Part shown: positions 26,481 through 33,650 of the stretch, piece after piece
Layout: each line of letters opens with the position of its first letter
How positions within the stretch are numbered: position 1 is the stretch's first letter
From: Algoriphagus boseongensis
GTDB lineage: Bacteria > Bacteroidota > Bacteroidia > Cytophagales > Cyclobacteriaceae
Length of the DNA: 33,650 nucleotides
Assembly: GCF_004362805.1 (NCBI RefSeq)
Contig: NZ_SNYF01000005.1
Location: 921,049 to 954,698 of the forward strand
Reading direction: 5' to 3'
Notes under the pieces: model-generated
What the model was told of the DNA's origin: nothing
Seen by the model: only the letters and a program-made list of their open reading frames with translations
The model's database searches: none
Position numbers and translations under genes: made by a program

Positions 26481-27743
26481 TTACAAGTTAGGTTTAGGTC
26501 GCATAATGAATAAACCTATTAAAACACCTACCATTATGGTTAGGGCCACAATGAACATCTGAAAAAATTGCTCCAATCCAAGTACCATATTTCCACTAGC
26601 CATGGTGGCTAAACCGCGAAAGCCAATAGTACCGCCCACCAGTAAAAGAATGGCAGGCATGACAACAATGGATGCTGGTCGGCTTGTTTTAAGTGACCAC
26701 AAGCTTCCAACAATTACAGCAAGGATTGTCCCTAGCAAATTACCCAGGTTAGCATTCATTATCGAACTACCACCCAAAACCCCCAAATAGGCAATGGCAG
26801 AAACCAAAACCGACCAAGCTAAATCTCTCCGAGGAACCTGAAATGCAAGGGCCAAACCCACTAGCAGCAATGGAAAAAAAAGAATTATCCACTTTGGATC
26901 TACGGGTGCTTGTGGGGCTTCAGCTCCAATGGTTACAAAAACGCTGGCCAGGCGGACTCCAATTATAGCTCCTGCAATCTGTTTAACAAGCGCAGTTAAT
27001 CCACTCTTCAAATTGTATAAGCCTGATTTGACCTGTTTCGTCACTAATTCTCCAGTTCCTAGACTAATGGCGTAGCCAGGCAGCAACATGATGACGCCAC
27101 AAAGAATAACTAAAACCAGATTTAAATCAGGTACCCAATGTTTAATCAGTCCGGAAAGAAAGCCGACAACTAAAGCGCTTGTAAGAGGCATCCACTTCAC
27201 GGCAGTAGTACCCAAGCGAGGAGAGAGTAAAACTATTCCATAAACAATGAGGCTAAATACCGCTGCCAATAACGTATCCGTCCATCCCGCTCCCAAAAGT
27301 AGCGCAAAACCAAATCCGGTAAATACATACCCTAGCATGCTTGGAAATTTGCCCCATGGAGGGGGAATTTGGTCAATGGCATCAATGCGCGGCGCGGCAT
27401 CATTCAGAGATAAAGTCCCGGCATTAATTTCGTTCAACACATCGCCTAATCGGGCGAGCTTATCCAAATCAATATTCGAGGGTGGTGTAGCCAAAACTTC
27501 TGCACGTTTTGGTGCATCTGTCGTTTCCTGCAAGCCAAACCTGATTTCTACAGGAGTAGATTTAAAATTGCCTTTATAGCCAAAATCTTGCGCTAAGCCT
27601 TTTAATAGAAATTCTAATCTTCCTGACGTAGCGCCGTATTTATGCGCTGCCAAGCCTACTTTCATGATAAAATTCCATGCATCGTCAAAGGATACCTTTG
27701 CTGAAGCAGAAAACGCTTTTGAATCTTTTTTTGGATTTTCCAT
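26481..27743 (-). CDS. threonine/serine exporter family protein (ThrE type)
   Basis: The protein has 420 residues. A soluble N-terminal part (about 20-160) carries the ThrE domain beginning with the helix FIMKVGLAAHKYGATSGRLE; ten or so membrane segments follow from about 130 on, combining the YjjP-like and YjjB-like halves in one chain. GVIMLLPGYAISLGTGELV matches the conserved P-G-x-x-x-x-x-x-G-E region of the first half. The family exports threonine, serine and other small amino acids or dipeptides by proton-driven antiport. In this setting it may discharge amino acids released by the hydrolases. The start directly abuts the stop of a 29-codon frame. Confidence 0.85.
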   Translation of the reverse strand: MENPKKDSKAFSASAKVSFDDAWNFIMKVGLAAHKYGATSGRLEFLLKGLAQDFGYKGNFKSTPVEIRFGLQETTDAPKRAEVLATPPSNIDLDKLARLGDVLNEINAGTLSLNDAAPRIDAIDQIPPPWGKFPSMLGYVFTGFGFALLLGAGWTDTLLAAVFSLIVYGIVLLSPRLGTTAVKWMPLTSALVVGFLSGLIKHWVPDLNLVLVILCGVIMLLPGYAISLGTGELVTKQVKSGLYNLKSGLTALVKQIAGAIIGVRLASVFVTIGAEAPQAPVDPKWIILFFPLLLVGLALAFQVPRRDLAWSVLVSAIAYLGVLGGSSIMNANLGNLLGTILAVIVGSLWSLKTSRPASIVVMPAILLLVGGTIGFRGLATMASGNMVLGLEQFFQMFIVALTIMVGVLIGLFIMRPKPNL

Positions 27744-27833
27744 TTACTTCTGAGGATTTCCTAGTCCGTCAAAATCTTGATTCATGCTTGTTTCCATCTT
27801 CCGCATGTCGTTGATTCTGTATTGTTTGCTCAT
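27744..27833 (-). CDS. 29-residue ORF abutting the exporter gene
   Basis: ATG at 27833 opens 29 codons (MSKQYRINDMRKMETSMNQD, then FDGLGNPQK) ending in TAA immediately followed by the ATG of the exporter, in the same frame. It could be a leader peptide coupling translation, or the former N-terminus of the exporter now separated by a stop. No relative is recognised; it may be chance. Confidence 0.3.
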   Translation of the reverse strand: MSKQYRINDMRKMETSMNQDFDGLGNPQK

Positions 27834-27882
27834 TTCGATTTAATTCTAAATGGCTAAAATGTTATTTGTCTTATGACTTTAA

Positions 27883-27946
27883 GGTCAGGAGTCCTATTCC
27901 GGAATTTTACTCGATAGCCAACACTCCGTTTAATGACTCCTGAACC
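27883..27946 (-). other. inverted repeat behind the dipeptidase gene
   Basis: ggtcaggagtc (27883-27893) and gactcctgaacc (27935-27946) pair over at least 9 perfect positions around a 41-base loop. It lies between the dipeptidase stop and the exporter's short leader. No T run follows, so it is a poor terminator; RNA processing or attenuation is possible. Confidence 0.4.
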
Positions 27947-27967
27947 CTTTCCTGACGGCCCTAGGCA

Positions 27968-28828
27968 TTAAGCTCCCCAGACCTCCTTCATGACTCGCAT
28001 TAAGTTTCCTCCCATTACTTTTTGGGTATCTTCCACGCTGTAACCCCTACTGAGAAGACCATTGGTGATGTTGTAGAAGGTTGCTGGTGTCTTGAGACCA
28101 GTCGGGTAGGCATAGGGAGGATGGCCGTACTCCTTAGCTGTCCAGGCACCGCTCGCAATGATCTGGTCGTAGAGCTTCTGTGCTTCATCATCCGTCATGA
28201 GCCCTTGAATCATATAGAAATAATCCATTCCAATGGAGGCATGATCGATACCGGCCACTTCAATAATATGTTCGATATGCGCGAAGAATTGGTCAAAGGT
28301 GGGGAACTGACTATCGCTTACAAACGTAGGCCAGCCAACTGCGCCAACGACACCACCTTTTTGACCAATCGCCTTAATCACATCATCTGGAACATTTCGA
28401 GGGTGATTGTAAACTGCTTTGGCATTGGAGTGAGAAATGATTACCGGGCTGCTTGAGAATTCAATCATGTCCAATACATCTTTATCGCTATTGTGAACTC
28501 CATCGACAATGATGCCCAACTCGTTACACTTCTTGATCAGGTCTACCCCTGCCATGCTCAGTCCGGCATCAGAGCGATCTAGTTGTCCACTTGCAAATCG
28601 GTTTCGGTAATTGTAAGTGGGTGCCACCTGGCCAACACCATTTTCCTTGAACTCTTCGAGAAGGTCTAAATTGTCTTCAGCAGCAAAGGCGCCCTGGAAG
28701 AGGTACCATATCCCAAATGTTTTCTCTCGCTTGGCACGTAGAATATCAGCGGTGCTTTTTACTTTGATCCAGCCATTGTCCTCGATCATTTGATTATGGA
28801 GCTTGAGGGAAGTTCTTGTGAGTTCCAC
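27968..28828. repeat. direct repeat, left copy (861 bp visible)
   Basis: These bases repeat at 32790-33650 with a constant offset of 4822. I count seven mismatches, all at synonymous codon positions (such as 27971, 28034 and 28037). The repeat ends on the left precisely at the stop codon; its other end lies beyond the window. Confidence 0.95.
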
Positions 28829-29035
28829 GGGGGTACGGGTACCCCCAACCGAAGCCCCGGCTGCAGTTACGCCACCTTCAATATAAAGAGCAGGCCCCTT
28901 GCCAAGAGTCGCTTTATCTACCCTGCCCGACATTGGGTCAATACCCCAGGTGAGCAAGGGACAGCAGCCGTCAAGCACAATCATCTTGTCATGAATAGAT
29001 CGATCTTCATTCAGTTCTTTTTTTTCGTCTTTCAT
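27968..29035 (-). CDS. membrane dipeptidase (peptidase M19) homologue, copy 1
   Basis: The protein has 355 residues and no signal peptide, so it is cytoplasmic. The M19 renal-dipeptidase fold is recognisable by VDGVHNSD (H181), PVIISHSNAK (H202), HPRNVPDDVIKAI and the Asp of GMDYFY (D271). The N-terminal HxD zinc motif is replaced by C24-C-P26 in LDGCCPLL, the bridging Glu is Gln114 (FQGAF), and the substrate-binding His is missing in the APTYNYRN segment. The binuclear zinc site must therefore be altered. It may be a changed hydrolase or a non-peptidase. M19 enzymes cut dipeptides, including D-configured ones and carbapenem amides. A nearly identical copy starts 4822 bp to the right. Confidence 0.85.
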   Translation of the reverse strand: MKDEKKELNEDRSIHDKMIVLDGCCPLLTWGIDPMSGRVDKATLGKGPALYIEGGVTAAGASVGGTRTPVELTRTSLKLHNQMIEDNGWIKVKSTADILRAKREKTFGIWYLFQGAFAAEDNLDLLEEFKENGVGQVAPTYNYRNRFASGQLDRSDAGLSMAGVDLIKKCNELGIIVDGVHNSDKDVLDMIEFSSSPVIISHSNAKAVYNHPRNVPDDVIKAIGQKGGVVGAVGWPTFVSDSQFPTFDQFFAHIEHIIEVAGIDHASIGMDYFYMIQGLMTDDEAQKLYDQIIASGAWTAKEYGHPPYAYPTGLKTPATFYNITNGLLSRGYSVEDTQKVMGGNLMRVMKEVWGA

Positions 29036-29126
29036 AATTTTTGTTTTTAAAAATTAATACTCGTTTTTATTTAGTTTTTCATTAATGAACTTTGGCAGAT
29101 TAACTTCTCGCGCCTTTGCTATTTTT

Positions 29127-29570
29127 TCATTTATTAGGATGATTAGATTTTTGCCTCCACGCCATGCTCAGGGCCAAGAAACTCCCATAGAAACCTAAAG
29201 GAATACCTATCCCGTTGATCAAAATACCACCAAACCATCCTATAGCTGCTGCCTGATAAGCAGCTATTCCCTCTGGAGAAAAATACATCATTACTCTAGG
29301 GATCTCGCCCGTAAATAGCATCATGCCAAACACAAAACAATTAATCAAACCATAGATCACTAAATGTGATTTCCAGCCGAGATACAGAAGGGGGATATAA
29401 ATTATACATAAACTTATGATACTATTTATCGGAGCCGCTTCAGACAGTGGTGTTAAGCCCATCCAAACTCTGATCAGACTAACTACATGAAAAAGAATAG
29501 CCACGACCAACCACACAACCTGCATTTTTATAACCAATTTTAATCGACTTTTATTTTTTTCGTCTTTCAT
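29127..29570 (-). CDS. small four-segment membrane protein
   Basis: The protein has 147 residues. After a charged start (MKDEKNKSRLKLVIK) come four hydrophobic segments (about 13-32, 47-66, 70-90 and 105-135) separated by short loops, with a basic C-terminus. I recognise no family. Its first 17 bases (atgaaagacgaaaaaaa) equal the start of the dipeptidase gene just downstream, which may be a shared initiation region. It lies between S10 copy A and dipeptidase copy 1 and may be an accessory transporter or anchor; this is only position-based. Confidence 0.65.
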   Translation of the reverse strand: MKDEKNKSRLKLVIKMQVVWLVVAILFHVVSLIRVWMGLTPLSEAAPINSIISLCIIYIPLLYLGWKSHLVIYGLINCFVFGMMLFTGEIPRVMMYFSPEGIAAYQAAAIGWFGGILINGIGIPLGFYGSFLALSMAWRQKSNHPNK

Positions 29571-29618
29571 GTTTTAAGTCTTTAATAGTTATATTATACT
29601 AACTTTTTATCAGTTATC

Positions 29619-31118
29619 TTATTTAGAAGTTTGATCAATAAACTCATCTATATCATTTTTCAATTTTTGTATAGACGGCTTATGCGCGTACAACATATGG
29701 CCTGCTTCATAATATTTCATAGAGATATTTTTCTTTAATTCAGCATCCAGGCCCATATGATTGATTGAATATTCTACACCATAAAATACAGTTGCCACAT
29801 CATAATACCCGTTGAGAATTAAAAACTTCAGATTCGGGTTGCGTTTCATTGCTGATGTCATATCAGGCAAGGTACTAATGGCTAATTGTGCATTCCAAAC
29901 CACATTTCCGCTGTGTCTCCAATCCCACTTAAAAGTAGGAGAAGTTACCATCGGTGTATATGTTAAATGACTACCTGCTTTTAAATCATTGTATAAATAA
30001 TTTTTGAATGCCGTTGCAATTGGACTTAAAAAAGCATCACCTGCAGGGTCTGTTAGAGCAGATTGCGCTAACAAATTCTCATTGGTACCTGTATATCGAG
30101 AGTCAAGTCTTCCGACAGTTAAGCCGGTATCTCTAAAAAGTTCTTGAAAAAATTCACTGTTAATGACACGTAAATTTGCTTTAAGCCAATAATCCTTACT
30201 TAAACCAGAATAATCTTCTAATTTTTGAGCCAAAGCATTCTTTTCTACATCTGTTAATTGATCACCCTTAAAGAGTGCAAGAGCATATTCATTTTCAGTG
30301 AATTTTCGGACATCATTTAAAAAAGACTCAAGACTTTCTCCCTTATCTTTTACTTTGTTGTGATACCATGCCGTTGCCGCATAAGTAGGGAAATGAATCA
30401 AATAAGAAACATCATCTCCTGGGCCAAATAGTAAATGATGCATCTCCAATACAGCACCAATCATAATGACCCCATTCACTGCAATACCTTTATCCTGTAG
30501 GTATTTAGAAACGCCTGCGCTTCTTAAGGTGCCATAACTTTCACCCAATAAGTACTTAGGAGTATTGAATTTTCCTTCCCGAGCTAAAAACTGTTCAATG
30601 AATAGTCCAATACTGCGGATATCTTGGTCCACTCCCCAAAAATCTTCCCATTTTGATTCTCCAATGGGTTTACTAAAACCGGTACCAACTGGATCGATTA
30701 AAACCAAATCAGCTTTATCTAGAATCGAGTATTCATTATTAACAATGCTGTAAGGGGCAGGCTTGGTGTAGGTTGGGTCATTAATTTCAACTCGTTTTGG
30801 GCCTAAAACGCCAATATGTAACCAGAAGGAAGATTGCAACGGTCCGCCATTAAATGCAAACACGATTGGTCTATTTTCATTTGAATCTGTCTTCTTATAA
30901 TGGGTAAACCCGGATAATGCAATAGGCTTGTCATTTTCATCACGTAGCTGAATTGTTCCTGTTTCAGCATCAAGATTTATGGTTTTTCCATTAATAATTA
31001 CTGATTGTTTTGAGGTAAATACCTCACCTTTCGGCAACTCGTTTAATTCAGATTTCTCTTGAGCGAATGAAATTTGAATAAAAAGCAAAAGCAGAAAAGT
31101 GAGAAGTTTTGTTTTCAT
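29619..31118 (-). CDS. secreted S10 serine carboxypeptidase, copy A
   Basis: The protein has 499 residues with a signal peptide MKTKLLTFLLLLFIQISFAQ. The S10 alpha/beta-hydrolase motifs are FNGGPLQSS (oxyanion region near 90), the catalytic Ser194 in LLGESYGTLRS, Asp440 in LNGYYDVAT and His474 in YYEAGHMLY. Carboxypeptidases of this family release C-terminal amino acids and some also act as acyltransferases or amidases. Export places it in the periplasm or outside, where it would trim peptides before uptake. It is a paralogue of copy B immediately upstream, with roughly 80-85% identical residues. Confidence 0.9.
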   Translation of the reverse strand: MKTKLLTFLLLLFIQISFAQEKSELNELPKGEVFTSKQSVIINGKTINLDAETGTIQLRDENDKPIALSGFTHYKKTDSNENRPIVFAFNGGPLQSSFWLHIGVLGPKRVEINDPTYTKPAPYSIVNNEYSILDKADLVLIDPVGTGFSKPIGESKWEDFWGVDQDIRSIGLFIEQFLAREGKFNTPKYLLGESYGTLRSAGVSKYLQDKGIAVNGVIMIGAVLEMHHLLFGPGDDVSYLIHFPTYAATAWYHNKVKDKGESLESFLNDVRKFTENEYALALFKGDQLTDVEKNALAQKLEDYSGLSKDYWLKANLRVINSEFFQELFRDTGLTVGRLDSRYTGTNENLLAQSALTDPAGDAFLSPIATAFKNYLYNDLKAGSHLTYTPMVTSPTFKWDWRHSGNVVWNAQLAISTLPDMTSAMKRNPNLKFLILNGYYDVATVFYGVEYSINHMGLDAELKKNISMKYYEAGHMLYAHKPSIQKLKNDIDEFIDQTSK

Positions 31119-31231
31119 TTTGTTGTATATGGTTTAATTTTTAAATCTTGTTATATGAAATTGCTCATATTGGTTTTGTATAAGCATTACTGTTTTCAGA
31201 CTTTTTCCATAACAAGTAATTATTCAAAAGC

Positions 31232-31268
31232 CGGTTAGTATATGGCACAATGCGCTATATACTAACCG
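31232..31268 (-). other. long perfect hairpin between the S10 copies
   Basis: A perfect 12-bp stem (31232-31243 with 31257-31268) extends by G-U, G-C and C-G pairs to leave a 7-base loop. It follows the S10 copy B stop at 31281 by about a dozen bases. No strong T run follows, so it may stabilise or process RNA, or be a palindromic intercassette element. A weaker relative (gttagtataatataact) sits behind S10 copy A. Confidence 0.6.
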
Positions 31269-31280
31269 TTATGAGCTTTT

Positions 31281-32729
31281 TTATTTAGAAGTTTGATCAA
31301 TAAACTCGTCTATATCATTTTTAATTTTCGGCCTTGACGGTTCATGTACGTACAGCGTATGACCTGATTCGTAATATTTCATAATGATATTTTTCTTTAA
31401 TTCTGCATCCAGGCCCATATGATTGATAGAATATTCTACACCATAGAAAACAGTTGCTACATCGTAATATCCGTTGAGAATTAAAACCTTCAGATTTGGG
31501 TTTCGCTTCATCGCTGATGTCAGGTCAGGCAAGGTGCTAACCGCTAGGTCTGCGTTCCAAACAATATTTCCGCTGTGTCTCCAATCCCATTTGAAATTTG
31601 GTCTTGTAGCAGCCATTGGTGTATAGGTCAAATGTTTTCCAGCACTTAAATCGTTGTATAAATAATCCTTAAATGCTCCTATGATTGGAGGTAAAATGGC
31701 ATCGCCAGCAGGATCTGTCAAAGCAAATTGTGATAATAAATTTTCATTAACACCAGTATAACGAGAATCAAGTCTTCCGACAGTTAAGCCGGTGTCTCTT
31801 AAAAGTTCTTGAAAAAACTCGCTGTTTGAAACGCGAAAATTAGCCTTAAGCCAATACTCCTTACTTACACCAGAATAATCTGCTAATTTTTGAGCTACAG
31901 TATTCCTTTCTGTATCCGTTAATTGATCACCCTTAAAGAGTGCAGGGGCATATTCATTTTCAGTGAATTTTCGGACATCATTTAAAAAAGACTCAAGACT
32001 TTCACCTTTATCCTTTACTTTATTATGATACCACGCAGTTGCCGCATAAGTAGGGAAATGAATTAAATAACAAATGTCATTTCCCGGTCCAAATAGCAAA
32101 TTATGCATCTCTAATACTGCTCCGATCATAATTACACCATTCATGACAACACCTCTATCCTGAAGGTATTTTGTTACCCCTGCACTTCTTAAAGTGCCAT
32201 AACTTTCACCCAGTATATACTTTGGGGCATTGTACTTTTCTGTTCTGGCTAAAAACTGTTCAATGAATAGTCCAATACTGCGGATGTCTTGGTCCACTCC
32301 CCAAAAATCTTCAAATTTTGATTCACCGATGGGTTTACTAAAACCCGTACCAATTGGATCGATCAATACCAAATCAGCCTTATCTAGTATAGAAAATTCG
32401 TTATTTACTACTTTATAAGAAGCGGGATTGGTATGAAATGGGTCATTTGTTACAACTCGTTTAGGACCCAGAATACCAATATGTAACCAGAAGGAAGCTT
32501 GTAACGGTCCCCCGTTAAATGCAAACACGATTGGTCTATTTTCATTTGTGTCTGTCTTCTTATAATGGGTAAATCCAGATAAAGCAATAGGCTTATCATT
32601 TTCATCACGTAGCTGAATTGTCCCTGTTTCAGCATCAAGATTTATGGTTTTTCCATTAATAATTACTGATTGTTTTGAGGTAAATATCTCACCTTTCATC
32701 AAATCGTTTAATTCCATTTCTTTTTCCAT
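31281..32729 (-). CDS. S10 serine carboxypeptidase, copy B, without signal peptide
   Basis: The protein has 482 residues. It begins MEKEMELNDLMKGEIF; no hydrophobic signal is present and the upstream frame (open back to a TGA at 32787) offers none. Aligned with copy A, the start codon and upstream bases correspond, but about 17-18 codons of signal sequence are missing. The catalytic residues are kept: Ser176 in GESYGT, Asp423 in NGYYDVAT and His457 in YYESGHTLY. If the start is right the enzyme is cytoplasmic, in contrast to copy A. It stands 60 bp downstream of dipeptidase copy 2. Confidence 0.88.
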   Translation of the reverse strand: MEKEMELNDLMKGEIFTSKQSVIINGKTINLDAETGTIQLRDENDKPIALSGFTHYKKTDTNENRPIVFAFNGGPLQASFWLHIGILGPKRVVTNDPFHTNPASYKVVNNEFSILDKADLVLIDPIGTGFSKPIGESKFEDFWGVDQDIRSIGLFIEQFLARTEKYNAPKYILGESYGTLRSAGVTKYLQDRGVVMNGVIMIGAVLEMHNLLFGPGNDICYLIHFPTYAATAWYHNKVKDKGESLESFLNDVRKFTENEYAPALFKGDQLTDTERNTVAQKLADYSGVSKEYWLKANFRVSNSEFFQELLRDTGLTVGRLDSRYTGVNENLLSQFALTDPAGDAILPPIIGAFKDYLYNDLSAGKHLTYTPMAATRPNFKWDWRHSGNIVWNADLAVSTLPDLTSAMKRNPNLKVLILNGYYDVATVFYGVEYSINHMGLDAELKKNIIMKYYESGHTLYVHEPSRPKIKNDIDEFIDQTSK

Positions 32730-32789
32730 TTTGCTGTATATTTTATTACTGAATCTTATTTTATTACTTATAGCGGTTTCGTGTATTCA

Positions 32790-33650
32790 TTACGCTCCCC
32801 AGACCTCCTTCATGACTCGCATTAAGTTTCCTCCCATTACTTTTTGGGTATCTTCTACACTGTAACCCCTACTGAGAAGACCATTGGTGATGTTGTAGAA
32901 GGTTGCTGGTGTCTTGAGACCAGTCGGGTAGGCATAGGGAGGATGCCCGTACTCCTTAGCTGTCCAGGCACCGCTCGCGATGATCTGGTCGTAGAGCTTC
33001 TGTGCTTCATCATCCGTCATGAGCCCTTGAATCATATAGAAATAATCCATTCCAATGGAGGCATGATCGATACCGGCCACTTCAATAATATGTTCGATAT
33101 GCGCGAAGAATTGGTCAAAGGTGGGGAACTGACTATCGCTTACAAACGTCGGCCAGCCAACTGCGCCAACGACACCACCTTTTTGACCAATCGCCTTAAT
33201 CACATCATCTGGAACATTTCGAGGGTGATTGTAAACTGCTTTGGCATTGGAGTGAGAAATGATTACCGGGCTGCTTGAGAATTCAATCATGTCCAATACA
33301 TCTTTATCGCTATTGTGAACTCCATCGACAATGATGCCCAACTCGTTACACTTCTTGATCAGGTCTACCCCTGCCATGCTCAGTCCGGCATCAGAGCGAT
33401 CTAGTTGTCCACTTGCAAATCGGTTTCGGTAATTGTAAGTGGGTGCCACCTGGCCAACACCATTTTCCTTGAACTCTTCGAGAAGGTCCAAATTGTCTTC
33501 AGCAGCAAAGGCGCCCTGGAAGAGGTACCATATCCCAAATGTTTTCTCTCGCTTGGCACGTAGAATATCAGCGGTGCTTTTTACTTTGATCCAGCCATTG
33601 TCCTCGATCATTTGATTATGGAGCTTGAGGGAAGTTCTTGTGAGTTCCAC
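32790..33650 (-). CDS. membrane dipeptidase (M19) homologue, copy 2, 5' end beyond window
   Basis: The visible 286 residues correspond to residues 70-355 of copy 1 and are identical at every position. The frame is open to the window end; the start would lie about 207 bases further right. Retained residues include the two C-terminal zinc histidines (SDKD preceded by VHN, and SHSNAK) and GMDYFY. Whether the N-terminal CCP replacement of HxD is shared cannot be seen here. It is the most upstream gene visible in this strand's array and is followed by S10 copy B. Confidence 0.85.
   Translation of the reverse strand: MELTRTSLKLHNQMIEDNGWIKVKSTADILRAKREKTFGIWYLFQGAFAAEDNLDLLEEFKENGVGQVAPTYNYRNRFASGQLDRSDAGLSMAGVDLIKKCNELGIIVDGVHNSDKDVLDMIEFSSSPVIISHSNAKAVYNHPRNVPDDVIKAIGQKGGVVGAVGWPTFVSDSQFPTFDQFFAHIEHIIEVAGIDHASIGMDYFYMIQGLMTDDEAQKLYDQIIASGAWTAKEYGHPPYAYPTGLKTPATFYNITNGLLSRGYSVEDTQKVMGGNLMRVMKEVWGA

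Noticed and set aside
28022..28456. A 144-codon plus-strand frame opposite the dipeptidase gene, repeated at 32844-33278
   Set aside because: Its conservation in the second copy only reflects the near-identity of the repeat; the minus-strand protein is the real gene.
1..33650. CRISPR array, insertion sequence, integrase or rRNA genes
   Set aside because: No regularly spaced repeats, transposase or integrase motifs, complete tRNA or rRNA segments were seen.

Overview
The window is typical of a Bacteroidota genome, most likely a marine or soil member of the Cyclobacteriaceae such as Algoriphagus; the genus is an inference. The support is: about 40% GC; almost no Shine-Dalgarno sequences; a LytS/LytTR pair; SPII lipoproteins with lax lipoboxes; a PCMD-domain protein; DcaP-like porins; and a ThuA/PVC-type dehydrogenase fused to a cupredoxin. 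Nearly everything from about 7.5 kb to the right end is on the minus strand.

Left part (1-9.6 kb), ordinary chromosome. A 5'-truncated GIY-YIG protein is followed by a small secreted protein. Next comes a sugar-type operon read leftward from 6464: a ThuA + PVC dehydrogenase + azurin-like lipoprotein, a TIM-barrel sugar isomerase/epimerase and a Gfo/Idh/MocA oxidoreductase. An AraC regulator diverges from it. A LytS/LytTR two-component system follows, and its terminator lies inside the 3' coding end of the convergent AraC gene. A DASS (SLC13) anion symporter (9851-11317) ends this part.

Right part (11.4-33.65 kb), an accessory hydrolase island. In transcription order from the right it holds a membrane-dipeptidase homologue (cut by the window end), two S10 carboxypeptidases, a small membrane protein, a second almost identical dipeptidase homologue, a ThrE-type amino-acid exporter, a porin/outer-membrane protein/PCMD-lipoprotein operon, and a MalT-like LuxR regulator with a small partner protein. 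These are followed by two D-aminoacylase-family lipoproteins, a class A beta-lactamase relative, a class C beta-lactamase relative and a second porin. The porins share a conserved upstream block. The simplest reading is import through a DcaP-like porin, hydrolysis of beta-lactam, D-amino-acid or other unusual peptide substrates in the periplasm and cytoplasm, and export of surplus amino acids. This is an inference from gene content; no substrate can be read from the sequence.

The island shows signs of repeated rearrangement. Gene relics lie directly behind intact stop codons: an Omp85 tail after porin 1, a D-aminoacylase fragment after the PCMD gene, and an unidentified tail after porin 2. 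An ABC-ATPase tail lies near the D-aminoacylase fragment. The two dipeptidase genes differ at only seven positions, all synonymous, over 861 bp. The two S10 copies have diverged, and one has lost exactly its signal peptide. The class C beta-lactamase gene is clearly richer in GC than its neighbours.
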